NCBI RefSeq assembly: GCF_037963865.1
Contig: NZ_CP150170.1
Coordinates: 1,860,001-1,924,000, forward strand
Source of the DNA: Paenibacillus sp. FSL R10-2734
Lineage (GTDB): Bacteria > Bacillota > Bacilli > Paenibacillales > Paenibacillaceae
Length of the DNA stretch: 64,000 nucleotides
Reading direction: 5' to 3'
The position numbers and the translations under genes are program-made. Shown here in pieces: positions 33,449 through 42,054 of this stretch. The stretch's first letter is position 1, and every line of letters begins with the position of its first letter. A model generated the notes under the pieces. The model was not told where the DNA came from. It was given only the letters and a program-made list of their open reading frames with translations, and ran no database searches.

Positions 33449-35098
33449 ATGATGAAGCTGCTGATTGCTGAAGACGAAGACACCATCCGTGAGGGCATAG
33501 TAAACATGATTGACTGGAAGTCTCATCAGATTGAGGTAATGGGTGAGGCGGGGAACGGAAGCGAAGCGCTGGCTTTGATGGAGAAGGAACAGCCCGATCT
33601 TCTGTTAACGGATATCCGTATGCCACAAATGGATGGTCTGGAGCTGATTGAAATCGCACGGCGCAGAGGTTATGGCTTCCGGTCGATTATTTTATCCGGA
33701 TATAACGAGTTCTCTTATGCGAAGCAAGCGATTTCCCTAGGTGTTGTTGATTATGTGCTGAAGCCATGCCGACCTGAGGAAATTCTGAAGACGGTATTGA
33801 AGGCGAAGGAGCTCATTGAAAGACAACGAAATCAGGAGGATGAACAGCTTAAAAAAGAGCGTTCCTGGCATAAAAATGCGCCGCTTGTAAAAAGCCAGGT
33901 TCTGTCTCAATGGATTTATCATCCACCGGTTCCGCTAGAACGGCGTCAGGAGCTAATCGGAGAGTTATCTATGGCGATTGGCTTTGAAGGGCCGCAGATT
34001 GGTCTTGTCAGCTTCGATTTTGACCCACCCTCCGCTGCAGGCACAGGACAGGATTTTGTACTTCTGCGTTACGCAGCGTTAAATATTATTAGTGAGACAT
34101 TGTCGCCCATCTATAGAGGAAAGATTGAGACTTTTCATGATGGGAATAACCTGCTCTGGATTGGCAGCGGCTTAGGCGGAACGGATTCTCGCAAGCCTTA
34201 CCGAGCACCCCTCCAGTTGAAAGAGCAGATTGAGAAGCTGCAGAGCAATCTGGAGAAATACCTCAAGCTGTCGATCAGTATTGCCGTTGGCTCCTGTCGC
34301 TCGGATATTTCTGAAGCTCATTTGTCGTATAAAGAGGCCCTTCAGGCGATGGAATCGCGATTTCTGAACGGAAAAGGCGGTGTCTATTTTTATACAGAAG
34401 GCACGGGAGTTATTGGCGGAGGTCCGCAGGAAATCGGGATTTTAGATGATCCTGAATTAAATGTGTTGGAGGATGAGATGCTAGTGGCGGTTGGTGCAGG
34501 GAGCAATGAGCTCGCACTCGATCTGCTGGAGAAATGGCTGGATCGTTTTCGCGGCAACCCGGGATGTCTCAAGCAAGAGGTGAATATTCGTGCAACTGCC
34601 TTTGTAGTTCAATTAAAGAGACTCGCGCAGGAAAAACAAGTCGCTGGCTTCGAATGGAAGCAGTATTTGGTCAATTGGATGGAGCAGGCACCACAGATAG
34701 AGACGTTGGAAGAATTGTCTACGATTTTGAATAAGGTTATGCAGAATGTGGTGGAGGCTTTTTCCAAGCATCGTCCGCTGCATCGCACAGTAGTTACTGC
34801 CATGGAGATCATCCGCAACAAATACAATACCAATCTGACATTAGAGTATGTCGCGAAGGAAGCTTATGTCTCTAATACTTATTTGAGCTCACTATTCCGT
34901 CAGGAGCTTGGTGTGAACTTTCTCGATTATTTGCATCAATACCGGGTAGAAGAAGCGAAAAAGCTGCTCCGCCAAAATCTTAAGATGTACGCGGTCGCCA
35001 AATTAGTTGGTTACGGGGAAGAGCGCCACTTCAGTGCTACTTTTAAAAAATGGACGGGACTCACACCCTCACAATATCAAAAGGGACTTGGGAAGTAG
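33449..35098 (+). CDS. YesN-like response regulator, REC plus AraC HTH
   Basis: 549 aa. Receiver domain with Asp9/Glu10/Asp11 acidic pocket and phospho-acceptor Asp55 in LLLTDIRMPQMDG. A long middle region of about 300 residues follows, then a C-terminal AraC double HTH (LTLEYVAKEAYVSNTYLSSL and YAVAKLVGYGEERHFSATF). The start overlaps the kinase stop region (TAAATG), with GGAGG upstream. Expected to activate the adjacent transporter and GH13 genes. Confidence 0.92.
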   Translation: MMKLLIAEDEDTIREGIVNMIDWKSHQIEVMGEAGNGSEALALMEKEQPDLLLTDIRMPQMDGLELIEIARRRGYGFRSIILSGYNEFSYAKQAISLGVVDYVLKPCRPEEILKTVLKAKELIERQRNQEDEQLKKERSWHKNAPLVKSQVLSQWIYHPPVPLERRQELIGELSMAIGFEGPQIGLVSFDFDPPSAAGTGQDFVLLRYAALNIISETLSPIYRGKIETFHDGNNLLWIGSGLGGTDSRKPYRAPLQLKEQIEKLQSNLEKYLKLSISIAVGSCRSDISEAHLSYKEALQAMESRFLNGKGGVYFYTEGTGVIGGGPQEIGILDDPELNVLEDEMLVAVGAGSNELALDLLEKWLDRFRGNPGCLKQEVNIRATAFVVQLKRLAQEKQVAGFEWKQYLVNWMEQAPQIETLEELSTILNKVMQNVVEAFSKHRPLHRTVVTAMEIIRNKYNTNLTLEYVAKEAYVSNTYLSSLFRQELGVNFLDYLHQYRVEEAKKLLRQNLKMYAVAKLVGYGEERHFSATFKKWTGLTPSQYQKGLGK

Positions 35099-35169
35099 GG
35101 GGGAATTGTTATCTACTAGGCTCTGTGTGGTTAAACTCTACATATAGCTAAATAGGAGGTAACCGAGAA

Positions 35170-36867
35170 ATGAACCCCAAATGGTGGAAAGAAAGCGTCG
35201 TGTACCAGATTTATCCGATCAGCTTCATGGACAGTAACGGAGATGGAATCGGAGACTTACGAGGGATTATCTCTAGGCTGGATTATTTGCAGGACCTAGG
35301 TGTAGATGTAATCTGGGTCTGTCCTATTTATAAATCTCCTAACCATGATAACGGTTATGATATCAGTGATTATTGTGACATTATGAAGGAATTCGGCACG
35401 ATGGATGATTTTGACCAATTGCTAAGTGAGTTGCACTCACGTGGAATGAAGCTGATGATGGATTTGGTGCTGAATCACACGTCACACGAGCATCCTTGGT
35501 TTGTTGAATCTAGATCGTCGAAGGACAACCCGAAACGGGACTATTATATTTGGCGAAAAGGTAAAAATGGCGGTTCCCCGAACAACTGGGAGTCTTATTT
35601 CAGCGGTTCAGTCTGGGAGCTTGATCCGCATACGGATGAATATTATCTTCATCTCTACTCCAAATATCAGCCCGATCTGAACTGGGAGAATCCGGTGGTC
35701 ATTGATAAGCTGCATGAGATGGTAGAGTGGTGGCTGAAGAAGGGCGTGGATGGATTTCGTTTTGATGCGATTGCACATATCGTGAAGACGAAAGGATATC
35801 CGGATGCGGATAACCCGGACGGAACACCTACTGTAAGGGCCTATGGGATGTTCTCGAATCTGGAGGATGTGCATACCTTGCTACAGAATCTATACGATAA
35901 GGTACTTTATTTCTACGATATTATGACGGTAGGAGAGACCTCGGGACTAGGGCCAGAGCAGGCGCTGGATTATGTTGGTGATGGGCGTCGGGAGCTAAAC
36001 ATGACTTTTCAGTTTGAGCATATGTTTCTAGATGCCGCTTCGCCGGGTAGTGGAAAATGGGATGTAGTCCCATGGAGTCTCCTAGAGCTGAAAAAGATCA
36101 TGAGCAGCTGGCAGACGGTTCTGCATAACAGAGGCTGGAATGCGAACTATTTATGTAATCATGACCAGCCGCGCGCAGTGTCTCGGTTCGGGAACGATCT
36201 TTTTTACCGGATTCCTTCGGCCAAAATGCTGGCAACCTTCATTCATATGCTAGAAGGCACACCTTATATTTATCAAGGCGAAGAAATTGGAATGACGAAT
36301 GTTTGTTTCGATTCCATTGATGATTACCGGGATGTGGAGACACTTAATTATTATGAAGAAAAGCGAAGAAATGGTGTTCCTGAAGCGGACATTATGTCTG
36401 CAATTCATCACAAAAGCCGGGACAATGCCCGCACTCCGATGCAGTGGGATGATAGTCACGCGGGTGGTTTTACAACAGGTGAGCCTTGGATTAAAGTGAA
36501 TTCCAACTATATGGAGATTAACGCTGGCAATGCGGTTAAAGATCCCGATTCCATCTACAACTACTACAAACAACTGATTGCATTAAGAAAGAAACATAAG
36601 GTGATCGTGTACGGATCATATGATTTACTGCTCGCTGAGCATACAGAGATTTACGCGTACACCAGAACTTTAGAGGATCAACGACTGTTGGTTATTTTGA
36701 ATTTTTTTGATGGAGAGCCTGTATTCGAATGGCCAGCGGGGTTTGATGCAGATCCAGATCAGCTGGAGCTATTAATAAGTAATTATACAGTGTCCAAAAA
36801 TGAGGATATCAGTTCTCTCAAGCTTCGTCCTTATGAGGCACGAGTCTATTTGCAGCAGCTTGTGTAA
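35170..36867 (+). CDS. GH13 oligo-1,6-glucosidase/alpha-glucosidase
   Basis: 565-aa intracellular (no signal peptide) GH13_31-type enzyme. Ca-site loop DSNGDGIGD at 21-29, region I DLVLNH, nucleophile Asp199 in GFRFDA, acid Glu256 in TVGET, and Asp332 in NHDQPR. Residue 200, next to the nucleophile, is Ala; in this family Val at that place goes with alpha-1,6 specificity, and Ala or Thr with alpha-1,4, so maltose-type substrates are favoured. It hydrolyses short glucosides brought in by the adjacent transporter. AGGAGG precedes the ATG. Confidence 0.92.
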   Translation: MNPKWWKESVVYQIYPISFMDSNGDGIGDLRGIISRLDYLQDLGVDVIWVCPIYKSPNHDNGYDISDYCDIMKEFGTMDDFDQLLSELHSRGMKLMMDLVLNHTSHEHPWFVESRSSKDNPKRDYYIWRKGKNGGSPNNWESYFSGSVWELDPHTDEYYLHLYSKYQPDLNWENPVVIDKLHEMVEWWLKKGVDGFRFDAIAHIVKTKGYPDADNPDGTPTVRAYGMFSNLEDVHTLLQNLYDKVLYFYDIMTVGETSGLGPEQALDYVGDGRRELNMTFQFEHMFLDAASPGSGKWDVVPWSLLELKKIMSSWQTVLHNRGWNANYLCNHDQPRAVSRFGNDLFYRIPSAKMLATFIHMLEGTPYIYQGEEIGMTNVCFDSIDDYRDVETLNYYEEKRRNGVPEADIMSAIHHKSRDNARTPMQWDDSHAGGFTTGEPWIKVNSNYMEINAGNAVKDPDSIYNYYKQLIALRKKHKVIVYGSYDLLLAEHTEIYAYTRTLEDQRLLVILNFFDGEPVFEWPAGFDADPDQLELLISNYTVSKNEDISSLKLRPYEARVYLQQLV

Positions 36868-36877
36868 AGGAAGTTAC

Positions 36878-36926
36878 AAGAAGAGTTGTCATTAAGCGCC
36901 GAGAGGTCCTTGTGATGACTCTTCTT
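36878..36926 (+). terminator. Hairpin terminator after the GH13 gene
   Basis: AAGAAGAGTTGTCA pairs with TGATGACTCTTCTT (two wobble pairs), followed by a weakly T-rich tail. Confidence 0.55.
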
Positions 36927-36954
36927 TGAGTTTGTCTGCAAAAGACTGTACAAT
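36926..36954 (+). promoter_or_regulatory. Promoter of the methyltransferase gene
   Basis: TTGAGT, 17-bp spacer, TACAAT, beginning at the end of the GH13 terminator stem. Confidence 0.5.
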
Positions 36955-37016
36955 GGCGTTACATTAACATACATAGAGTGGAGTTACAGGTAGACGCCTG
37001 TGGGAGGAGAGACAAC

Positions 37017-37751
37017 ATGACTGAATGGTATGAAAAGAGCTTCGGAGAGGACTATCTGATCGTATATAAACATCGAGACTTTGGTGGAGCTCGAAAAGAA
37101 GTGGAACAGATGATTTCGTGGCTGGGGCTACCGTCAGGCTCCACAGTGCTGGATTTATGTTGTGGCATGGGACGTCATTCTCTGGCGCTTTCGGAAGCAG
37201 GGTATAAGGTTACGGGAGTAGATTTATCAGAGGTATTGCTGCATGAAGCAAGATCTCAAAAAGGGGCGGAGCAGATAACCTGGCTTCGTTCCGACATGCG
37301 TGATTTACCACTAGATGGAGGATTCGATGCAGTGGTAAATCTGTTCACTTCTTTTGGTTATTTTGAGAAGGATGAAGAGCAAATAAAGGTTCTGCGTGAA
37401 ATTTGCCGTTTGCTGAAGCCGGGTGGCAAGTTCGTTATTGATTTTTTGAACCCTTCGTATGTGATTCGCAATCTGGTGCCGCATTCTACGCGTGAGGATG
37501 GAAATAATTTGATTGATGAGTCACGCCGGATTGAGGATGGTTACGTGAAGAAGGACATCATTCTAACCGCCAAGAATGACCCTACACCTCGTCAATATCA
37601 TGAGCGTGTGAAGCTATATTCACTGGAGGATTTCAGAGCGATGATCGAGAAAGCGGGCTTGCAGCTCGAAGCTGTACATGGCAGCTATGAAGATGAGGTT
37701 TATGATGCGGAAAGGTCCACTCGGATGATCTTTAGTGGAATACGTCCCTAA
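37017..37751 (+). CDS. Class I SAM-dependent methyltransferase
   Basis: 244 aa. SAM-binding motif I VLDLCCGMGRHSLALSEAG with the acidic end of strand 2 in VTGVDLS, motif II DAVVNLFTSFGYF and motif III LKPGGKFVIDF. Substrate unknown. ATG at 37017 follows GGGAGGAG; an in-frame start 13 codons earlier has no ribosome site. It ends 39 bp before an MBL-fold gene with which it is probably cotranscribed. Confidence 0.88.
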   Translation: MTEWYEKSFGEDYLIVYKHRDFGGARKEVEQMISWLGLPSGSTVLDLCCGMGRHSLALSEAGYKVTGVDLSEVLLHEARSQKGAEQITWLRSDMRDLPLDGGFDAVVNLFTSFGYFEKDEEQIKVLREICRLLKPGGKFVIDFLNPSYVIRNLVPHSTREDGNNLIDESRRIEDGYVKKDIILTAKNDPTPRQYHERVKLYSLEDFRAMIEKAGLQLEAVHGSYEDEVYDAERSTRMIFSGIRP

Positions 37752-37790
37752 ATGGTTTCCGGAAAAAGATTCAAAGGTGGTGAACGCTCC

Positions 37791-38909
37791 ATGTCCAAAG
37801 CAGAGATTACTTCATGGGACAAGAACATTCTCCAGGTCTCGGTGCCCATGGATTCGCCCCTTCGTCAGGTGAACAGCTACATTCTTCCTGATGAAGATGG
37901 CAGAATTACTATTATCGATCCCGGTCCGCGCAGCCCGGACACAGAGAAGTGCTGGCTTGGTATTATGCAGGAGCTGAACTTGTCGTGGAAGGATGTGCGG
38001 GATATCCTCGTTACGCATCATCATCCCGATCATTACGGATTAGCTGGCTGGCTGCAGTCGCAGAGTGGCTGTAAGGTGTGGATGACGGAGCGCGCTCATG
38101 CGGAGGCTAGGTTGATGTGGGGCGAAGGTTCTGGTGATGATACGGATGAATATAGAGGTAAAGATGTAGGTAATCATACGGGAAAAGATAGAGGGAAAGA
38201 TGTAGGAAACGATACTGAGAATGGTGTAGACAATGATGTTGGAATAAATGAGATCTTACCGGTTAATTTCATCCGGCATGGAATGACGGAGCAGTGGTCG
38301 AACGGGATTAAAGCACATTTGGAAAGCTTTAATTCTCAAGTGGAGCCGCAGCCTGTCGTGTCTTATCTGAATGTGGCGGAGCCCTTCAGGATGGGTTGCC
38401 GTGAATGGCAGCTTATCGTAACGGGCGGACATGCCCCGGGGCATGTGAGTCTGTATCATGCTGGCAGCGGGCAAATGATCTGCGGGGATGCTGTGTTGCC
38501 GCAGATCTCGCCCAATGTCAGCCTGCTGCCAGGCAGCGATCCGCAGCCGCTGCAGACGTTCCTTCAGGGGCTGCGGGAGCTGGGCAGCTATTCGGTAAGC
38601 ATGGCGTTCCCAGGACATCGCGAGCCATTCGCTGGCTTCGCGCAACGGGTAAACAGCCTGCTTGCTCATCATGAGGAGCGGCTGGATACCGCGGCGGCCC
38701 TGCTAGTTAGCGGCCCGCTAAGCGGATTCGCAGTGTGCGAAATCCTGTTTCGCAGCCGAGTAACCACCGTTCACCAGATGCGCTTTGCGATGAGTGAGAC
38801 ATTGGCGCATTTGGCGGAGTTGGTGCGCCGGGAGCGAGCGGTCATGCTGGAAGTGGACGGTGGATTTTTGTTCGCTGCGCCTGAAAGTGTTGGAGAGCAT
38901 TTCAGTTAG
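37791..38909 (+). CDS. MBL-fold metallo-hydrolase with a repetitive acidic insertion
   Basis: 372 aa. Zinc motif THHHPDHYG (HxHxDH) near residue 80, later GGHAPGHVS and AFPGHREPF as further metal-ligand loops; a C-terminal helical domain resembles that of glyoxalase-II/RNase-like MBL proteins. Between residues about 115 and 155 there is a hydrophilic insertion with repeats of GKDVGN and related NDT/VDND units, not expected in the fold and rich in Gly/Asp/Asn. ATG at 37791 has AAAGGTGGTGA upstream. Substrate unknown. Confidence 0.87.
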   Translation: MSKAEITSWDKNILQVSVPMDSPLRQVNSYILPDEDGRITIIDPGPRSPDTEKCWLGIMQELNLSWKDVRDILVTHHHPDHYGLAGWLQSQSGCKVWMTERAHAEARLMWGEGSGDDTDEYRGKDVGNHTGKDRGKDVGNDTENGVDNDVGINEILPVNFIRHGMTEQWSNGIKAHLESFNSQVEPQPVVSYLNVAEPFRMGCREWQLIVTGGHAPGHVSLYHAGSGQMICGDAVLPQISPNVSLLPGSDPQPLQTFLQGLRELGSYSVSMAFPGHREPFAGFAQRVNSLLAHHEERLDTAAALLVSGPLSGFAVCEILFRSRVTTVHQMRFAMSETLAHLAELVRRERAVMLEVDGGFLFAAPESVGEHFS

Positions 38910-38945
38910 AGTATCTTGCGAGATCGAAGTGTAATGGAAAGTTAA

Positions 38946-38981
38946 GGAGCAGTCCTGCTTGTGGGGAATGCTCTTTTTTTA
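38946..38981 (+). terminator. Terminator after the MBL gene
   Basis: GAGCA/TGCTC with inner paired GTCC/GGGA region, followed by seven T. Confidence 0.65.
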
Positions 38982-39157
38982 TTTGAGTAACTAATGTATA
39001 GAGAAGATTAAGTGTTAAAAACCGGATTTAAGTGGTGGTGGGAGTGATTTGGTGTGTGTAATAGTTGGCGTTACTCGTGAGATAGGGAACTGTTGTTACA
39101 GGCAGATATTTGTGCGAGAAAGGCTTTTAAATAAAGAAAGGGCTCATGAGATAAGAG

Positions 39158-39240
39158 GTGCTGGATAAGGCATGGCTGATTGGAGGCAAGAAGTGCTGAG
39201 TAAGGCGTGGCTGGATTGGAGGCGAAAAGTGCTGAGTAGG
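39158..39240. repeat. 36-bp tandem duplication
   Basis: Two full units beginning GTGCTGGATAAGG and GTGCTGAGTAAGG (39158-39192, 39193-39228) and a truncated third (GTGCTGAGTAGG). Non-coding. Confidence 0.6.
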
Positions 39241-39321
39241 TAAGGATAGATGATGTAGGGAGCAGCTTAGTTAGAGGATTTTTGGGAAACGAAAGTTAAT
39301 GTCAGGTTATGGTTGTTGGGT

Positions 39322-39790
39322 GGAAGTATCTGAGTTAATGAGTGCCGTGCTGATGGTTAGATGGAAGTTACTTGAGTTACTGAGTGAGATGAAGATGGTT
39401 GGTGGAAGTTACCTGAGTTACTGAGTGCGATGCTGATGTTTGGTAGAAGTTACCGGGGTTACTGAGCGCGATGCTGAAGGTTAGATGGAAGTTACTTGGG
39501 TTACTGTGTGCGGTTGATGATGGTTGGTGGAAGTATATGAGTTATTGAGTGCGATGCTGAAGGTTAGCTGGAAGTTACTAGAGTTACTAAGTGAGATACT
39601 AAAGGTTGGATGGAAGTAACTTGGGTTACTGAGTGCGGTGAAGATGGTTGGTGGAAGTTATCAGAGTTACTGAGTGCGATGCTGAAGGTTAGATGGTAGT
39701 TACTTGAGTTACTGTGTGCAGTGAAGGAGGTTGGTGGAAGTTACTTGGGTTATTATGTGCGGTGATGATGGTAAGTTACTTGAGCTATAG
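39322..39790. repeat. Minisatellite, 12 units of 41-42 bp
   Basis: Units begin GGAAGTTAC and continue with GAGTTACTGAGTGCG; starts fall at about 39322, 39363, 39404, 39445, 39487, 39529, 39570, 39612, 39653, 39695, 39736 and 39771. Two tail types (ending GCTGAAGGTTAGAT or GAAGATGGTTGGT) alternate over much of the array. Stop codons occur in all frames, so it is non-coding. It lies in the 1.45-kb gene-free stretch 38910-40359. Confidence 0.85.
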
Positions 39791-39944
39791 ATTCAGCATA
39801 TGCGAAATTTAGTTAGAGTGAGGTAATAGTGAAGTTAGCGGGTTCGCACTCTTTAGTCATCGTTCCAGTGTCCCACCGTCCCTCTGTACCATTATCTTCC
39901 TTTCTATCCTTCGATTGCTTCCCTAATCATTCGTTAGCATAAGG

Positions 39945-40126
39945 ATTCGGACTCAGATGATGCTATTCGTGGATTTTGGAGCTTTTGAGGTTAGTATCGG
40001 ACCGGAGAGGCGTTATTACTAGTGCAGAGTAGTGTGTTCGGTCATTTTTGAGCGAATAGCGTCTCTGGAGTCCGAAAGTCTTCAAATTTAGGGTGATTAT
40101 TGAGTATAGCGTCTCCTGAGTCCGAA
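39945..40126. repeat. Four-unit array D (TCGGACTCAG type)
   Basis: Units at 39945-39969 and 39995-40018 (TCGGACTCAG...GCTATT sense) and at 40053-40076 and 40103-40126 (inverted: ATAGCGTCTC...GAGTCCGAA). Centres are 49.5, 58 and 50 bp apart. The first pair is inverted relative to the second, so the whole block has dyad symmetry. Confidence 0.65.
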
Positions 40127-40178
40127 TGCGTGGGAGAAACACTTGTTGCGGAGTAACTGAGTATGGATAGTGAGTGAT

Positions 40179-40359
40179 TATAGGGAATTCCTCCCTATAA
40201 TTTTGGGTTTAATGATTCTAGAGCTGATTATAGGGAATCTCTCCCTATATTTCTACTGATTTGGCTATAAATTGGGGTTTTCATAGAGATTATATGGAAG
40301 AATTCCGTATAATCCTTGGATTTGAGCCGAAATCGTTATTTTATAGGGAGGAATTCCCT
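40179..40359. repeat. Four-unit palindrome array B, last unit interrupted by the IS
   Basis: Perfect unit with arms TATAGGGA/TCCCTATA around 5 nt at 40179-40199; a one-off variant at 40229-40249; a diverged unit with arms GATTATATGGA/TCCGTATAATC at 40288-40314; and a perfect unit at 40342-40359 continuing at 41867 beyond the IS. Centres are 50, 62 and 51 bp apart. Confidence 0.7.
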
Positions 40360-40390
40360 GCTATGAACGAATTAGTCAATACCCCTGTTT

Positions 40391-40636
40391 TCCCCTTTAA
40401 ACCAAAGGGTTTTCAATTCCTTGGGCACAGAGACAAAATGCGAGTCGTCGGCTGGCAATCTGCTATCCGTGGGTTGGTTACCACATATTATGCCTACGTC
40501 GAAGGAGCTTCCGCAAACTAATTTCGCACGTCAGATCTGGGATCCTGTGCATAGGGAATTCACGGATTCTCCTCGTACCTTTCTCTTTGTCTCCATGCCC
40601 CAAGAATTCAAATCTTTTGGGTATACTTTTTGTGTT
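40391..40636 (-). ncRNA. Candidate bridge RNA/seekRNA in IS right end (copy B)
   Basis: Mirror image of the copy A candidate. The target-guide segment is at 40551-40561 and reads ATAGGGAATTC on the plus strand. Limits are estimates. Confidence 0.55.
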
Positions 40637-40649
40637 TTTTTCATTTCAC

Positions 40650-41765
40650 CTACGCCATTTTCCGTTCTGCATCTACCGCTATTGACCAGATGAATCCAAC
40701 TAACTCACGACCTACCGCAGCCATAGTTAAATTTCGGTGTTTCCCACGTCTGACTAACTTTAAATACTTGCTGTGTAACCGTTCTTGGGCTTTCCACGAC
40801 GTTTCATGGACATGAGCACTCTGACCCTCTAAGCGCACTGCTAAATCTCCTTTAACTGCAGGACGGTGACGGTAACTCCATGCGGACTCCACCAGTGCAC
40901 GTCGCACACCGGAATTTCCGGTTTTTGTAAGACTTCCTCTTTTGGTACTTGCTCCCGATGAATACTCCCGTGGCACTAGTCCCAGGTAACTCATGAGCTG
41001 AGCCGGTGAACGAAAACGCTCAAAATTTCCAATCTCGACAACTAAAGTCATAGCCGTCAGCAGGGCAATTCCCCGCAGACCTTGCAACGCTTGAATGACA
41101 GGTGCGTATGGACAGATCTGTGCTTCTTCTCGCATTGCGGCTTCAAGTCGCTTGATTCGCTCCTCCACTTCCCGGAGCTGTTGCAGGGATTCCGCGAAAA
41201 CTTTTTCTTGAGCTACATTATTAAACTTCAACATAGACAGCCATTCCCGGTACCTTTTGGTCCAACGTTTTTTCATGCCTTCTGGCTTGTGAATTTGGTG
41301 ACGCAACAGAAAATGAATGAGCCGTTGCCGAACCCGATGTAAGTCCTGCCTAGCATCTTCTCGTGCACGAATGAGATCTCTTAAGGCTTCGAGTTCAGGA
41401 GTCGGCACATGGATCGCAGTCAATTCTCCTGCGCGGTGCAGTTGAGCCAGTTTTTCAGCATCCCGTCGATCGGTTTTTATAGCATCGCCGGGACGCTGTG
41501 GCATACGCGAAGGTGCGATTACCACGCAGGAAATCCCCATTTTCGTCAGCCAGCGATATAAGTCGTACCCCGTAGGCCCGGCTTCATAGCAGACCTCCAG
41601 TGTAATCCCTGTACCTTTGATTTTCCGAATCATTCGAGCCACAGCATCTGGGGTATGAGATATGGCTCCATAATATCGTGCGGGTTCTCGACCCTCATCT
41701 GCAATCGCCACCGCAATTTTTTCTTTTGATACATCCAAACCTACGTATTTTATGGTATTCTTCAT
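40650..41765 (-). CDS. IS110-family transposase, copy B
   Basis: 371 aa, identical in translation to copy A, with the same DEDD and Transposase_20 motifs and the same 99-bp left non-coding end. Confidence 0.95.
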   Translation of the reverse strand: MKNTIKYVGLDVSKEKIAVAIADEGREPARYYGAISHTPDAVARMIRKIKGTGITLEVCYEAGPTGYDLYRWLTKMGISCVVIAPSRMPQRPGDAIKTDRRDAEKLAQLHRAGELTAIHVPTPELEALRDLIRAREDARQDLHRVRQRLIHFLLRHQIHKPEGMKKRWTKRYREWLSMLKFNNVAQEKVFAESLQQLREVEERIKRLEAAMREEAQICPYAPVIQALQGLRGIALLTAMTLVVEIGNFERFRSPAQLMSYLGLVPREYSSGASTKRGSLTKTGNSGVRRALVESAWSYRHRPAVKGDLAVRLEGQSAHVHETSWKAQERLHSKYLKLVRRGKHRNLTMAAVGRELVGFIWSIAVDAERKMA

Positions 41766-41871
41766 ATTAACAGCTCCTTTCGCATGTAGCTCTGAAATGG
41801 TTGTCCTTCAACTTCCATTTTAACCTACGGTGTGCGAACAGGGGCTGCCTTTCGTTCATCATAACTATAGC

Positions 41872-41907
41872 CAACGAGCCCAACGAGCCCAACGAGCCCA
41901 ACGAACC
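41872..41907. repeat. 9-bp tandem repeat beside IS copy B
   Basis: Four copies of CAACGAGCC (last CAACGAACC) directly next to the interrupted palindrome unit. Confidence 0.75.
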
Positions 41908-41909
41908 CC

Positions 41910-41962
41910 AAAAAAGCGATTGTCTCAGCAGCCCGCAGGGCTTGTGAAACAGTCGCTTTTTT
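41910..41962 (-). terminator. Terminator of the PgpA-like gene
   Basis: AAAAAAGCGA pairs with TCGCTTTTTT, with TGT/ACA continuing inside. The symmetric A/T tails allow termination in both directions. Confidence 0.8.
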
Positions 41963-41966
41963 CTCA

Positions 41967-42054
41967 GAGTTTCATTTGGTGTGTCTAAAACTCTCTACTC
42001 TGGAGTTTCATCTGGTGTATCTGAAACTCCTCATTCCGGAGTTTCATCATACTC
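41967..42054. repeat. 36-bp tandem repeat across the PgpA-like stop codon
   Basis: Units 41967-42002 and 42003-42038 begin GAGTTTCAT and share most positions; a partial third follows. The stop codon lies in the second unit. Confidence 0.65.

Larger units (their letters stand above)
40360..41864 (-). mobile_element. IS110-family element (IS1111-like), copy B, 1505 bp
   Basis: Same length as copy A and identical in every stretch I compared, in the opposite orientation. In its own reading direction it is flanked by GGCTATAG on the left and AGGGAATTCCTCCC on the right. Deleting it together with one AG restores a perfect palindromic unit, which fixes the element ends to the base. Confidence 0.88.

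Noticed and set aside
39322..39790. Possible CRISPR array
   Set aside because: Units are imperfect and contiguous, with no unique spacers of constant length and no cas genes nearby.
40261..40521. 86-codon ORF running from array B into the IS right end
   Set aside because: It crosses the IS boundary and its IS part also appears as a 61-codon ORF in copy A; no ribosome site and no protein-like features. The region is better explained as the guide-RNA end.
13632..41864. Composite transposon carrying 25 kb
   Set aside because: Each copy interrupts its own repeat unit with intact junctions on both sides, and IS110-type elements do not normally form composite transposons.
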